Below, one piece after another: positions 17,461 through 24,520 of a DNA stretch of 29,837 bases. The notes beneath the pieces are model-generated. The model searched no databases. It was not told the DNA's origin and was given only the letters and a program-made list of their open reading frames with translations. Source of the stretch: A37T11 sp964546645 (GTDB taxonomy: Bacteria > Bacteroidota > Bacteroidia > Sphingobacteriales > Sphingobacteriaceae); the NCBI GenBank assembly GCA_964546645.1, contig CAZJKM010000026.1, positions 1 to 29,837 of the forward strand, written 5' to 3'. A program made the translations under genes and the position numbers. How positions within the stretch are numbered: position 1 is the stretch's first letter; each line of letters opens with the position of its first letter.

Positions 17461-18597
17461 GTGAGCCTGTATTTATACGATCATATACCCCTTTCTTTAT
17501 TCATCCTGCTGGGGACAGTCACCGTCATACAGCTCTATTATTTGTTATGGGTGTATAGCAGGCTATCGGGATACAGGGTGCCTGCGTCTGATGGGGAGGT
17601 TTTCTGCCCGCCCGTGTCGGTTGTTATCTGTGCCCGCAATGAAGAGGAGAACCTGCGACAGCACCTGCCGGCGATCCTGCAGCAGAACTATCCTTCCTTT
17701 GAGGTGGTGTTGGTGAATGATTATTCCGAAGACGAAACCAAGTGGATGCTGAAAGAGCTTTGTAAAGAGTATCCGCAGCTGAAAGTGGTGGATATCGCAC
17801 AGCATGTGCGCCTGAAGCACGGCAAGAAGTTTGCTGTGACCCTTGGCATTAAGGCTGCTACGAATGAGTACATTGTATTTACGGATGCCGACTGTAAGCC
17901 ACAATCTTCTGATTGGCTTCGCCACATGGCACAGGGCTTTTCCGAAGGAAGGGAGATTGTATTGGGTTATTCACCTTATGATCGCCGGCCCGGTGTCCTC
18001 AACGCTTTTATCCGGTTTGAAACGTTCCATACGGCTATCAGTTATTTGTCGTATGCCCTGAAGGGCGATCCGTACATGGGCGTGGGACGCAACCTGGCGT
18101 ATACAAAAAGCCTTTTTTTCAGAGGAAAGGGATTTGCAGCACATATGCATATCCCCTCAGGTGATGATGACCTGTTTGTTAACCAGAATGCTGCTGCAGT
18201 GAATACGAGCATCTGTATTCATCCGGATGCTCAGGTATGGAGCGCACCTAAAACAACCTTTTCGGCGTATTACCGGCAGAAAACAAGGCATAACGGTGCT
18301 TCGCGCGCTTATAAACGCCGGCATCAGTTTATGCTATCGTGGCAGGCGGGCAGTGCGTTGTTTTTCTACCTGGCATTGGCGGCCGTATTTGTTTTTTGTC
18401 CGCAGTACTGGCAGTACGCGGCCGGAGCCTGGTTCCTGCGATTGCTTGTTCAGATCGTTGTTTATTATCCTGCGATGAAAAAACTGCAGGTTCCCGGTCT
18501 CATCTGGTGGTTGCCACTCCTTGATATAAGTTATTATTTTTTTATCAGTATCAATGGGTTGCTGAGCCGGTTCAGAAAAGATGTGAGATGGAAGTGA
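17461..18597 (+). CDS. Membrane-bound family 2 glycosyltransferase
   Basis: 378 aa from a GTG start at 17461; the promoter lies just upstream and no earlier in-frame start is needed. An N-terminal membrane helix (about 11-33) precedes the GT-A catalytic domain. That domain has VSVVICARNEEENL (nucleotide-binding strand), VVLVNDYSEDET, the metal-binding DAD at 142-144 (VFTDADCKP), and GDDDLFVNQ as the acceptor/base region. Three C-terminal membrane helices follow. It would transfer a sugar from an activated donor to a lipid or polymer at the inner membrane; the specific product cannot be told. The 3' end overlaps rsmG by 10 nt, so the two are co-transcribed and probably translationally coupled. 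Confidence 0.9.
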   Translation: MSLYLYDHIPLSLFILLGTVTVIQLYYLLWVYSRLSGYRVPASDGEVFCPPVSVVICARNEEENLRQHLPAILQQNYPSFEVVLVNDYSEDETKWMLKELCKEYPQLKVVDIAQHVRLKHGKKFAVTLGIKAATNEYIVFTDADCKPQSSDWLRHMAQGFSEGREIVLGYSPYDRRPGVLNAFIRFETFHTAISYLSYALKGDPYMGVGRNLAYTKSLFFRGKGFAAHMHIPSGDDDLFVNQNAAAVNTSICIHPDAQVWSAPKTTFSAYYRQKTRHNGASRAYKRRHQFMLSWQAGSALFFYLALAAVFVFCPQYWQYAAGAWFLRLLVQIVVYYPAMKKLQVPGLIWWLPLLDISYYFFISINGLLSRFRKDVRWK

Positions 18598-19220
18598 CAC
18601 CTGACCTTATCTTTCGTTATTTTCCTCCATTAACCGGAGGGCAGCGGGAACAGTTTGTTGCGTTGGAAAGTTTGTATGCGCACTGGAATGCGCAGATCAA
18701 TGTCATTTCCCGAAAAGATATGGATTGGTTTTACCTGCACCATGTGCTGCATTCGCTTGGGATTGCCAAGTTTACTACCTTTACCAGCGGTACCCGCATC
18801 CTCGATGTCGGCACCGGTGGCGGATTTCCGGGCATTCCGCTGGCCATCCTTTTCCCGGAAGTACAGTTCCATTTGGTTGACTCCATCGGGAAGAAAATAA
18901 AGGTGGTCCGGGAAGTGGCCACGGCATTAGGGCTGCAGAATGTACAGGCCACCCATATGCGTGCTGAGCAGTTAACGGATACGTATGATTTTGTGGTCTC
19001 ACGTGCTGTTACCCGCCTGGGCGAATTCTACCCCTGGGTAAGAAATAAATTCCGGAAAAAGATGAACAATTCCTTGCCTAATGGTATTATTTATCTCAAA
19101 GGCGGCGACCTGGTGCAGGAGATAGCCGAATCGGGGCTTGCAGCAGAAACTTATCCGCTGTCAGCTTGGTTCAAAGAAGATTTTTTTGAAACCAAAGTGG
19201 TGGTTTACGTGCCCTGTTAA
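18588..19220 (+). CDS. rsmG: 16S rRNA (guanine527-N7)-methyltransferase
   Basis: 210 aa, the normal RsmG length. The family hallmarks are the QINVISRKD motif (about 36-44), the SAM-binding loop ILDVGTGGGFPGIPLAI (71-87), VDSIGKKIKVV, and VVSRAVTRL (the conserved SRA catalytic-face segment). RsmG methylates N7 of G527 in the 16S rRNA 530 loop, and its loss gives low-level streptomycin resistance in several bacteria. The ATG overlaps the end of the glycosyltransferase gene by 10 nt. The stop codon overlaps the convergent reductase stop by 4 nt. Confidence 0.96.
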   Translation: MEVTPDLIFRYFPPLTGGQREQFVALESLYAHWNAQINVISRKDMDWFYLHHVLHSLGIAKFTTFTSGTRILDVGTGGGFPGIPLAILFPEVQFHLVDSIGKKIKVVREVATALGLQNVQATHMRAEQLTDTYDFVVSRAVTRLGEFYPWVRNKFRKKMNNSLPNGIIYLKGGDLVQEIAESGLAAETYPLSAWFKEDFFETKVVVYVPC

Positions 19221-19765
19221 CCGGCAACCTTTTCAGCCAGCCACAGAAATTCACGGGTAAACGCGTCCACACTCTTCCGGAAACTGTCATCCGTCAGTGT
19301 ACCCTCTTCACTGAATTTCTCGTGTGCTCTGGGTACGATGAGCATTTGCGGACAAAGTATACCAAACAAGGCAGCAACGTATTGCTGTAAATGCAGTGCG
19401 GCCCGCATACCGCCGAATCCTCCGTTTGACGAGGTAACAATTCCGAAAACTTTATGCTGCTGTTTCGGGAAATGGTCAAACATTTTTTTCAGGCTGTACG
19501 GAAACACGCCGTTATACTCCGGTGAAACAACAACAAATGCGTCTGTGGTAAATAATTGTTCAGCCATCGGTTTCAGCGGGTCGGGTGTTTCATCTATTGA
19601 TTTATAGACGGTTTGTCCCGTTTCCCACACATCCGTATAATCGCGGACATCAATCAGCCGCACCGTATGGTTTGTTTGCCTGTTCAGTAAATCAAAAAGA
19701 AACCTGGCCACCCGGTTACTGAGACTGTCCGGCCGGGGGCTGCTTGATATAACAGTAATAATCAT
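19217..19765 (-). CDS. NADPH-dependent FMN reductase family protein
   Basis: 182 aa from ATG at 19765 (MIITVISSSPRPDSLSNRVA). An upstream in-frame ATG at 19783 adds only six unconserved residues and is less likely. The phosphate-binding SSSPRPDSLSNRV loop, the SPEYNGVFPYSLKKMFD segment contacting the isoalloxazine ring, and GGFGGMRAALHLQ are the signatures of the flavodoxin-like NADPH:FMN reductase family (ArsH/YieF/SsuE-like). It would reduce FMN, quinones or other acceptors with NAD(P)H; the physiological acceptor is unknown. It is convergent with rsmG. Confidence 0.9.
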   Translation of the reverse strand: MIITVISSSPRPDSLSNRVARFLFDLLNRQTNHTVRLIDVRDYTDVWETGQTVYKSIDETPDPLKPMAEQLFTTDAFVVVSPEYNGVFPYSLKKMFDHFPKQQHKVFGIVTSSNGGFGGMRAALHLQQYVAALFGILCPQMLIVPRAHEKFSEEGTLTDDSFRKSVDAFTREFLWLAEKVAG

Positions 19766-20007
19766 ACCGGCAAACTTAAGCAAAAATCAGGGTTCACTTG
19801 CTTTTTTTGAATACGTAGCCATCTTGTTATGATTGGTCCCAGTAAAACAGGCAGCTTGAAGAAATGTTTCTTTTTGACTCATTTTTAAGTTTTTATTTTA
19901 AATATTCATAAAATAGTCATTCTTTTGTGTAATAACCTGTACGTTTTTGAGTTAAGTATATAAAACGATAGAAGCAACGTATCCTTATTAGTCTTGAAAG
20001 TGATCTC

Positions 20008-20412
20008 ATGAACGAGAATACCCTGATTGAGGAACAGCGGCCGTACCCGAGGAAACGAATACCGTTTAAGCCGAAGGAAGCACAGGACCCGTTTGTGGAC
20101 GATGACAGCCGTGCGCAGATCCATGACCTGGAACAGCGCTGTGCCATTTTGGAAGAGCGTTACAAGAAACAAACCGAGAAGCTGGAACAATTCCACCTGC
20201 AGATGCAGCGGGCCGTCAGTGAGCGCATACAACTGCATAATAAAGTGAAAGGGGTGTTACAGCATATCGTTTCTACGATGGGGCAGCCGGTTATTCCGGG
20301 TGCGGTACTAAAGGAACATCCGCTTGAACAGGAAGCTGCCTTACTGAAGTGGAAGCTGACGGTCATTGAAAAATATATGAAAGGGATTTTTCCGGAATGC
20401 ATAGAAAAGTGA
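20008..20412 (+). CDS. Coiled-coil hypothetical protein
   Basis: 134 aa, not recognised. The N-terminal 35 residues are basic and proline-rich (RPYPRKRIPFKPKE). Residues about 36-80 form a heptad-like coiled coil (RAQIHDLEQRCAILEERYKK and following). The C-terminal half is helical and ends LKWKLTVIEKYMKGIFPECI. It has no signal peptide or membrane segment, so it is probably cytoplasmic. Codon use resembles neighbouring backbone genes, and its 3' end overlaps the next gene by 16 nt, which argues that it is real and translationally coupled to the hydrolase. A function cannot be inferred beyond likely oligomerisation. Confidence 0.7.
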   Translation: MNENTLIEEQRPYPRKRIPFKPKEAQDPFVDDDSRAQIHDLEQRCAILEERYKKQTEKLEQFHLQMQRAVSERIQLHNKVKGVLQHIVSTMGQPVIPGAVLKEHPLEQEAALLKWKLTVIEKYMKGIFPECIEK

Positions 20413-21221
20413 AGCGGGGCAGGGTCCGGTCGGATGATATCAGCATAGCCTACCTCCGGTGTGAGGCGGTGGTTGAACCGTCGGTGCTGACGGTTATTTT
20501 TATACACGGTTTCCCTTTTAATAAAAACATGTGGCTGCCGCAGCTGGAAGCCTTGCCTGCTACCGTCACAGGCATTGCCCTGGATGTACGCGGACACGGG
20601 GGTAGTACGGCCGGACATGGATTTTTCAGTGTGGATGTATTTGCCAGGGATCTATTGGCGTTCATGGACGCGCTTCAGGTGGAAAAGGCCGTACTCTGCG
20701 GTATTTCCATGGGTGGTTATATTGCATTGCGGGCCTATGAAATAGCTGCTTCGCGTTTCGGGGGCTTGGTTTTATGTGATACTCATTCGGCTGCTGACGA
20801 CAACACAGGTAAGCTGAAACGCTTTGATACCATACAGTCCGTATTACGGTATGGGAAAAGGGCGTTTTCCATTGGTTTTGCACAGCAGGTATTTTCCGGA
20901 AAAACCCTGCGCGAACGACCGGAGACGGTTGAACTGATCAAAAGTTCCATCCGTCGCAACACGGAACGCAGTATCTGTGCCACTTTGCTGGCACTGGCTT
21001 CCCGGACAGATACGACCGGATCTCTGAAAAACGTGACAGTGCCTGCCCTGATCATCCGTGGTGCGGAAGATAAAATAACGAGCCGGGAACAGGCAGATTT
21101 GCTGGAGAGGGAAATCCCTGACTCGCATCGTGTTGAAATATCCGATAGTGGTCATTTGCCGAATCTTGAAAATCCGGAAATATTTAACCGGGAACTGAAC
21201 GCGTTTCTGGAATCTCTTTAA
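20397..21221 (+). CDS. Alpha/beta-fold hydrolase
   Basis: 274 aa. The oxyanion strand motif FIHGFPFNKNMW (about 35-46) is followed by the DVRGHGGS loop, the nucleophile elbow G102-I-S104-M-G106, the acid D225 (RGAEDKI) and the histidine H253 (SDSGHLPNLENP). The complete Ser-Asp-His triad suggests an active esterase, haloperoxidase-like or lactonase-type enzyme; the exact substrate is unknown. There is no signal peptide. The start at 20397 overlaps the coiled-coil gene by 16 nt, so the two probably form one operon. Confidence 0.93.
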   Translation: MHRKVKRGRVRSDDISIAYLRCEAVVEPSVLTVIFIHGFPFNKNMWLPQLEALPATVTGIALDVRGHGGSTAGHGFFSVDVFARDLLAFMDALQVEKAVLCGISMGGYIALRAYEIAASRFGGLVLCDTHSAADDNTGKLKRFDTIQSVLRYGKRAFSIGFAQQVFSGKTLRERPETVELIKSSIRRNTERSICATLLALASRTDTTGSLKNVTVPALIIRGAEDKITSREQADLLEREIPDSHRVEISDSGHLPNLENPEIFNRELNAFLESL

Positions 21222-21238
21222 GGCGGTGCTGGTTACGA

Positions 21239-21415
21239 TTAGCTCTTGCTATTCTGTCTGGTGGGAGGCTGTTCGCTGTAATGCCGCTTTTTTGCCGGAT
21301 CCGGAAGATCGGGAGTGATTGCCTGATATTGTTTGTCTTTTTTTTGTTTCACTACCAGATTATCTGCGGGTTTTTCCTGTTCTGTATCCAACGGTCTCAG
21401 TTTTTGCTTACTCAT
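21239..21415 (-). CDS. Small hydrophilic protein, 58 aa
   Basis: An ATG-initiated frame of 58 codons (MSKQKLRPLDTEQEKPADNL at the N-terminus, ending RQNSKS) fills most of the gap between the hydrolase and gap on the opposite strand. It is rich in Lys, Gln, Pro and Asp, without hydrophobic segments or cysteines, and is likely disordered. The base composition matches backbone coding DNA and the frame is uninterrupted. It is convergent with the hydrolase (stop codons 17 nt apart) and divergent from gap (64 nt between start codons). No family recognised. Confidence 0.5.
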   Translation of the reverse strand: MSKQKLRPLDTEQEKPADNLVVKQKKDKQYQAITPDLPDPAKKRHYSEQPPTRQNSKS

Positions 21416-21450
21416 GCCTGATAAACAACAGCAGACTATGAAATGTTTTG

Positions 21451-21458
21451 TAATTTTG
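21451..21458 (+). promoter_or_regulatory. -7 box of gap
   Basis: TAATTTTG matches TAnnTTTG. Transcription would start near 21465, 14 nt before the ATG at 21479, which excludes the longer reading frame starting at 21443. Confidence 0.5.
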
Positions 21459-21478
21459 CTTCCCTAAAGCAGACCTGT

Positions 21479-22480
21479 ATGATCAATGTAGCAATAAATG
21501 GATTTGGCCGGATTGGTCGGAATACACTGCGGACGCTGTTTTCGCGACAAACAGCGGCTATTAACGTAGTAGCCGTCAATGATCTGGCTGATGCCGGTAC
21601 CCTTGCTCATCTGTTTAAGTACGATTCGGTACACGGACCGTTCCCTGGTACGGTGGAAGTGGCTGGCAGCGGGTTGCTGATCAATGGGCGACGAATCGCA
21701 GCGTTTGCCGAGCGCGACCCTGTGCTGCTTCCCTGGAAAGAGCTGCAGGTGGATGTCGTCATCGAGTCTACCGGCCGTTTCACCACCGCCGCAGCAGCTG
21801 CTGTGCATCTGCAGGCGGGAGCCGGGCAGGTGATCATTTCAGCTCCGTCGCCCGACAAGAGTGTCCCCTCCGTGGTACTGGGTGTAAATGATGGCTTGAT
21901 CGGCCTGGATGCCCCGATCCTGTCCAATGCTTCCTGTACTACCAACAACGTTGCACCATTGGTGAAAATACTGGATGAAAACTGGGGTATTATCGACGGT
22001 TATATCACGACCGTTCATTCTATGACGGGCGACCAGAATCTGCACGATGCACCCCACCGTGATCTCCGGCGGGCCCGGGCGGCATCGGCTTCTATTATCC
22101 CCACCACCACCGGTGCAGCAAAGGCAATTACCAACGTATTTCCGCATCTGGAGGGCAAACTGGGCGGGGCAGGCATCCGGGTGCCCGTGCTCAATGGCTC
22201 ACTGACGGATTTCACCTGTACCCTGAAACACCAGCCTACAGTCGTGCAGATCAATGAAGCGTTCAGACAGGCAGCTGATAACGGGCTCAAAGGAATCCTG
22301 CACTATACAGAAGATCCGATTGTTTCTGTGGATATCCTGAATAGTCCTTATTCGTGTGTATTTGATGCCCAGCTGACTTCCATAGTAGGGGGACTGGTAA
22401 AGGTAGTCGGATGGTATGACAATGAATACGGATATTCTAACCGGTTGGCAGATCTGCTGGAAAGGATTGCGGTAAGATAA
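21479..22480 (+). CDS. gap: Type I glyceraldehyde-3-phosphate dehydrogenase
   Basis: 333 aa from ATG at 21479 (MINVAINGFGRIGRN). The 12-residue upstream extension overlaps the promoter and is not part of the protein. The enzyme oxidises glyceraldehyde-3-phosphate with NAD and phosphate in glycolysis. The Rossmann motif GFGRIGRN is followed by VNDLAD (the Asp after Asn favours NAD over NADP). The catalytic SNASC153TTN, H180 (TTVHSMTGDQ), the APHRDLRRARAA phosphate-site segment and the C-terminal GWYDNEYGYSNRL are all present. Length is standard. It appears to be monocistronic. Confidence 0.97.
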   Translation: MINVAINGFGRIGRNTLRTLFSRQTAAINVVAVNDLADAGTLAHLFKYDSVHGPFPGTVEVAGSGLLINGRRIAAFAERDPVLLPWKELQVDVVIESTGRFTTAAAAAVHLQAGAGQVIISAPSPDKSVPSVVLGVNDGLIGLDAPILSNASCTTNNVAPLVKILDENWGIIDGYITTVHSMTGDQNLHDAPHRDLRRARAASASIIPTTTGAAKAITNVFPHLEGKLGGAGIRVPVLNGSLTDFTCTLKHQPTVVQINEAFRQAADNGLKGILHYTEDPIVSVDILNSPYSCVFDAQLTSIVGGLVKVVGWYDNEYGYSNRLADLLERIAVR

Positions 22481-22503
22481 CGGTTGCAATCAATAAATTT
22501 CAT

Positions 22504-22555
22504 GAAATTTCAAAATTACTTTCATGAAATTTCAAAGTTTGCCTTCTGAAATTTC
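22504..22555. repeat. Three GAAATTTC palindromes at exact 22-nt spacing
   Basis: The 8-bp palindrome GAAATTTC occurs at 22504-22511, 22526-22533 and 22548-22555, each within the context TGAAATTTCAAA. The first two are preceded by TTCA and the third by TTC. The 22-nt period is about two helical turns, so a dimeric regulator could occupy the same face of the DNA at all three sites. Possible roles are an operator array or iteron-like sites. Confidence 0.8.
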
Positions 22556-22565
22556 AAAATTTATT

Positions 22566-22573
22566 TATATTTG
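22566..22573 (+). promoter_or_regulatory. -7-like box downstream of the palindrome array
   Basis: TATATTTG matches TAnnTTTG exactly and lies 10 nt after the third palindrome, a suitable place for regulation by a protein bound there. The nearest TTTG (22538-22541) is 24 nt upstream, longer than usual. No intact gene follows, only the relic at 22632-22781. Confidence 0.4.
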
Positions 22574-22631
22574 TCAGTATATCAGATGTCTAACTTGTAA
22601 ACAATAATTCCTCGGACGATAGGCAATCTAA

Positions 22632-22781
22632 ACTTTTACCAGCGAATTATTCAGGGGACTTCAGCACTTTGCCGGTATCGTACAACGTGTCACCGTTCAT
22701 CCTTATCTGATCTATGGAGGAGATGATCAACTCATACGGAGTGGAACAAAAGTGCCGGGGTGGAAACATGCAACAGGCTGA
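22632..22781 (+). pseudogene. Relic resembling the C-terminus of a DUF4143-type AAA ATPase
   Basis: Between two stop codons the frame encodes 49 residues without a plausible start: TFTSELFRGLQHFAGI, then HPYLIYGGDDQLIRSG and VPGWKH. The helix-plus-'YLIYGG-(D/E)-x-Q-x-RS' strand and a final Trp resemble, from memory, the end of ATPases with a C-terminal DUF4143 domain that are common in Bacteroidota. The rest of such a gene is missing upstream. The family assignment is tentative; the lack of a complete gene is clear. Confidence 0.4.
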
Positions 22782-22817
22782 GTTGGCACCATCTGATAAT
22801 TTAACATTATGATAACA

Positions 22818-22845
22818 TTTGTTGATCATAAACATCCTATATTTG
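22818..22845 (+). promoter_or_regulatory. Promoter in front of a candidate small RNA
   Basis: TTTGTTG (22818-22824) is followed by TATATTTG (22838-22845), a perfect TAnnTTTG -7 box. Spacing between the first TTTG and the -7 box is 16 nt, near the usual range. Transcription would start near 22852. Confidence 0.5.
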
Positions 22846-22851
22846 CAGTAT

Positions 22852-22930
22852 TAAAATTTGTCTTTTCATAATTTAGGTTTATAATTGGTTAGTAAGAAAG
22901 CCCTGATTCTCCCCGTTTCAGGGCTTTTCT
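22852..22930 (+). ncRNA. Candidate small RNA of about 80 nt
   Basis: The segment lies between a Bacteroidota-type promoter and an intrinsic terminator (stem 22897-22906/22918-22927), with no ORF of note inside. The 5' part is AU-rich and single-stranded (AATTTAGGTTTATAATTGGT region), as in antisense-acting sRNAs. Boundaries are predicted from the promoter and terminator only. Confidence 0.4.
22897..22930 (+). terminator. Intrinsic terminator of the candidate small RNA
   Basis: A perfect 10-bp stem, AAAGCCCTGA (22897-22906) with TCAGGGCTTT (22918-22927), has an 11-nt loop and runs into a T-rich 3' side (GGGCTTTTCTATTTC). In the reverse direction there is no comparable T-run, so it mainly serves the plus strand. 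Confidence 0.75.
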
Positions 22931-22990
22931 ATTTCAAATCCGTAATACAGCACTTCGTCCAAGCGTACCCGCTCTCACCAAAAATCCTTA

Positions 22991-23911
22991 TTAGCGGCTG
23001 GTATTTTTTACTGTCCAGATAGCACCATTTTTAGTAGCCAGCTTTTCTAAATTCCCTTTTGCTGCGAGTTCATTTAATTGTTTCTCGCTTTCAGCTCTTG
23101 GTGTTCCCGAAAGTTCGGAAAACTCTTTTGCTGACACAGAATGATACGTTGAAAAGAGTGTTTCCCAATTCTTGCTGTATTCACTTTTGGTTGCTGTGGG
23201 ATAAAGTTTCAGAATGGCTGTTTCATAAAAAGCATAAGGTCTTGAGCCATATACAATTTCCTGGTCGCCAGAATTGTTTAAAAAGAAAATAGTAGGAAAC
23301 CCCCTTACTCCATACGACTTTGCCAACGCCAGATCTTCCTCAAAAAGTGTTTTTGCTTTGCCGTCAAAATCCGTTTTCAACAGCGCTGCATCTAAACCGG
23401 TTTTCTTAGCAGCTGTTTCTAAATGTTCCCATTTTGCAATGTTCTTTCTTTGCAGAAAAACCATTTCACGGAGTTCCCTTAAAAACAAAACGGCTTTTTC
23501 GTTGTCCTGCATTTGTGCAGCTTTAAAAGCTATTGAAGGCGGATAAGAAGAATGTAAAGGGTCTTCTAACCAAACGTCCCCGTCAATGGGCATATCGTAA
23601 TAAGCACTTACTTCGTCCCAATGGTGTGCTACGTCTGATGGTTTACTGATGTCTCCGCTATTGTAACTCCAATCGGGTAATAATCCGCCCATACGGTATT
23701 CAATTTCGATGCTGTTGCCGTATTCCAGTTTCAGTTTTCTCAGTTGTGGTTCAATACCCCAGCACGAAGAGCAAATCGGGTCGGTGAAATAAATAACTTT
23801 AACAGGTTTTTCTGTACGTTGAACAGCGATTTCCTTTTTAGCTGTATGGTCGGGTATGCCGCAGATTCCCTCAACGGGGTCGCAAAAAAGCGGATTATTT
23901 TTTTCTTCCAT
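22991..23911 (-). CDS. DsbA-family (YjbH/SpxH-like) thioredoxin-fold protein
   Basis: 306 aa, no signal peptide, so cytoplasmic. The active-site motif C47-S-S-C50 sits in IYFTDPICSSCWGIEPQLRK, followed by the alpha-helical insertion of the DsbA/FrnE fold and a cis-proline at P206 (GVRGFPTIFF). The TDPxCSxCWG signature resembles the YjbH/SpxH group, which in Firmicutes are ClpXP adaptors, and FrnE-like proteins; a dithiol oxidoreductase role is equally possible. A short N-terminal extension has C10 and C17 (FCDPVEGIC). The C-terminal 60 residues look like a separate small helical domain. It is divergent from an HxlR regulator across a 97-nt spacer, so probably controlled by it. Confidence 0.85.
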   Translation of the reverse strand: MEEKNNPLFCDPVEGICGIPDHTAKKEIAVQRTEKPVKVIYFTDPICSSCWGIEPQLRKLKLEYGNSIEIEYRMGGLLPDWSYNSGDISKPSDVAHHWDEVSAYYDMPIDGDVWLEDPLHSSYPPSIAFKAAQMQDNEKAVLFLRELREMVFLQRKNIAKWEHLETAAKKTGLDAALLKTDFDGKAKTLFEEDLALAKSYGVRGFPTIFFLNNSGDQEIVYGSRPYAFYETAILKLYPTATKSEYSKNWETLFSTYHSVSAKEFSELSGTPRAESEKQLNELAAKGNLEKLATKNGAIWTVKNTSR

Positions 23912-23953
23912 TTGATTGTTGTTTGTATGTGCCTGGCAACTATAATTAAATCG

Positions 23954-23961
23954 TATTTTTG
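23954..23961 (+). promoter_or_regulatory. -7 box of the HxlR regulator gene
   Basis: TATTTTTG matches TAnnTTTG, 47 nt before the ATG of the HxlR gene, within the 97-nt divergent spacer shared with the thioredoxin-fold gene. No -33 TTG at the usual distance. Confidence 0.4.
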
Positions 23962-24008
23962 TACAAAGTTGAGTAGTTTAAACTTCTCCCGCAATAAGTC
24001 AGAAATTT

Positions 24009-24320
24009 ATGACTATCAAAAAGTTGACAGATGATACGGAAACCTGCCCCGCACAAGGGCTTCTAAAGTTGCTGTCAGGCAAATGGAAACCTGAAATTTT
24101 TCGTTTGGCTGTTGATGCACCTTTGCGGTTCAGCGGTTTGTTACGTCAAATTCAAGGGTCAAACAAACAGACTTTGTCCGTTGCATTAAGAGAATTAGAA
24201 GAAACGGGCTTGTTGAAAAAGGTTGTTATCAAACAAAAGCCTTTACACATCGCATACTATCTTACCGAAAAAGGAAAGGCATTAGTTCCTGTTTTACAAC
24301 AGCTGGAAGGAAAGTCTTAG
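24009..24320 (+). CDS. HxlR-family winged-helix transcriptional regulator
   Basis: 103 aa, typical for HxlR. It has the conserved redox-sensitive cysteine near the N-terminus (C13 in ETCPAQGLLKLLSGKWKPEI), the recognition region SGLLRQIQGSNKQTLSVALR with ELEETGLLKK, and the wing (KPLHIAYYLTEKGKALVPVL). Many HxlR proteins sense electrophiles or oxidants through this cysteine. Divergent transcription from a CxxC protein suggests local control of thiol stress functions; this is inference. Its base composition is lower in GC than the backbone, like the neighbouring gene, so the pair may have been acquired together. Confidence 0.93.
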   Translation: MTIKKLTDDTETCPAQGLLKLLSGKWKPEIFRLAVDAPLRFSGLLRQIQGSNKQTLSVALRELEETGLLKKVVIKQKPLHIAYYLTEKGKALVPVLQQLEGKS

Positions 24321-24440
24321 GTGTTGACAGCACATTGTTAACTCTTAGCGAGACACGTTAAAGCGCCTGTAACCCGACTATTCGTCATCAGTTGACGTAT
24401 GGCAGGGTATACGGGGTATCGGGGAATATCGGGAGCAGCC

Positions 24441-24470
24441 TTGTTATAGGTTTGGAAAAATCTATCTTTA
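24441..24470 (+). promoter_or_regulatory. Promoter of the metallophosphoesterase gene
   Basis: TTG (24441-24443), a 19-nt spacer and TATCTTTA (24463-24470, one mismatch to TAnnTTTG) lie upstream of the ATG at 24521. Transcription from here would start after the longer frame's ATG at 24392, supporting the shorter protein. Confidence 0.55.
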
Positions 24471-24520
24471 CAGCTAATACTTTTAACCGTAGCAGTTTTT
24501 CAGGCTTTACAGACCTCATT

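Noticed and set aside
19787..19882. 31-codon minus-strand ORF upstream of the FMN reductase (starts MSQKETFLQA)
   Set aside because: Too short, no recognisable features, and located in a spacer that needs to hold the reductase promoter.
22504..22555. CRISPR-like repeats
   Set aside because: Only three short palindromic units with about 14-nt, partly similar spacers and no cas genes; better read as protein-binding sites.
24392..24520. 43-residue N-terminal extension of the metallophosphoesterase
   Set aside because: It precedes the predicted transcription start and would bury the Tat signal that begins at 24521.
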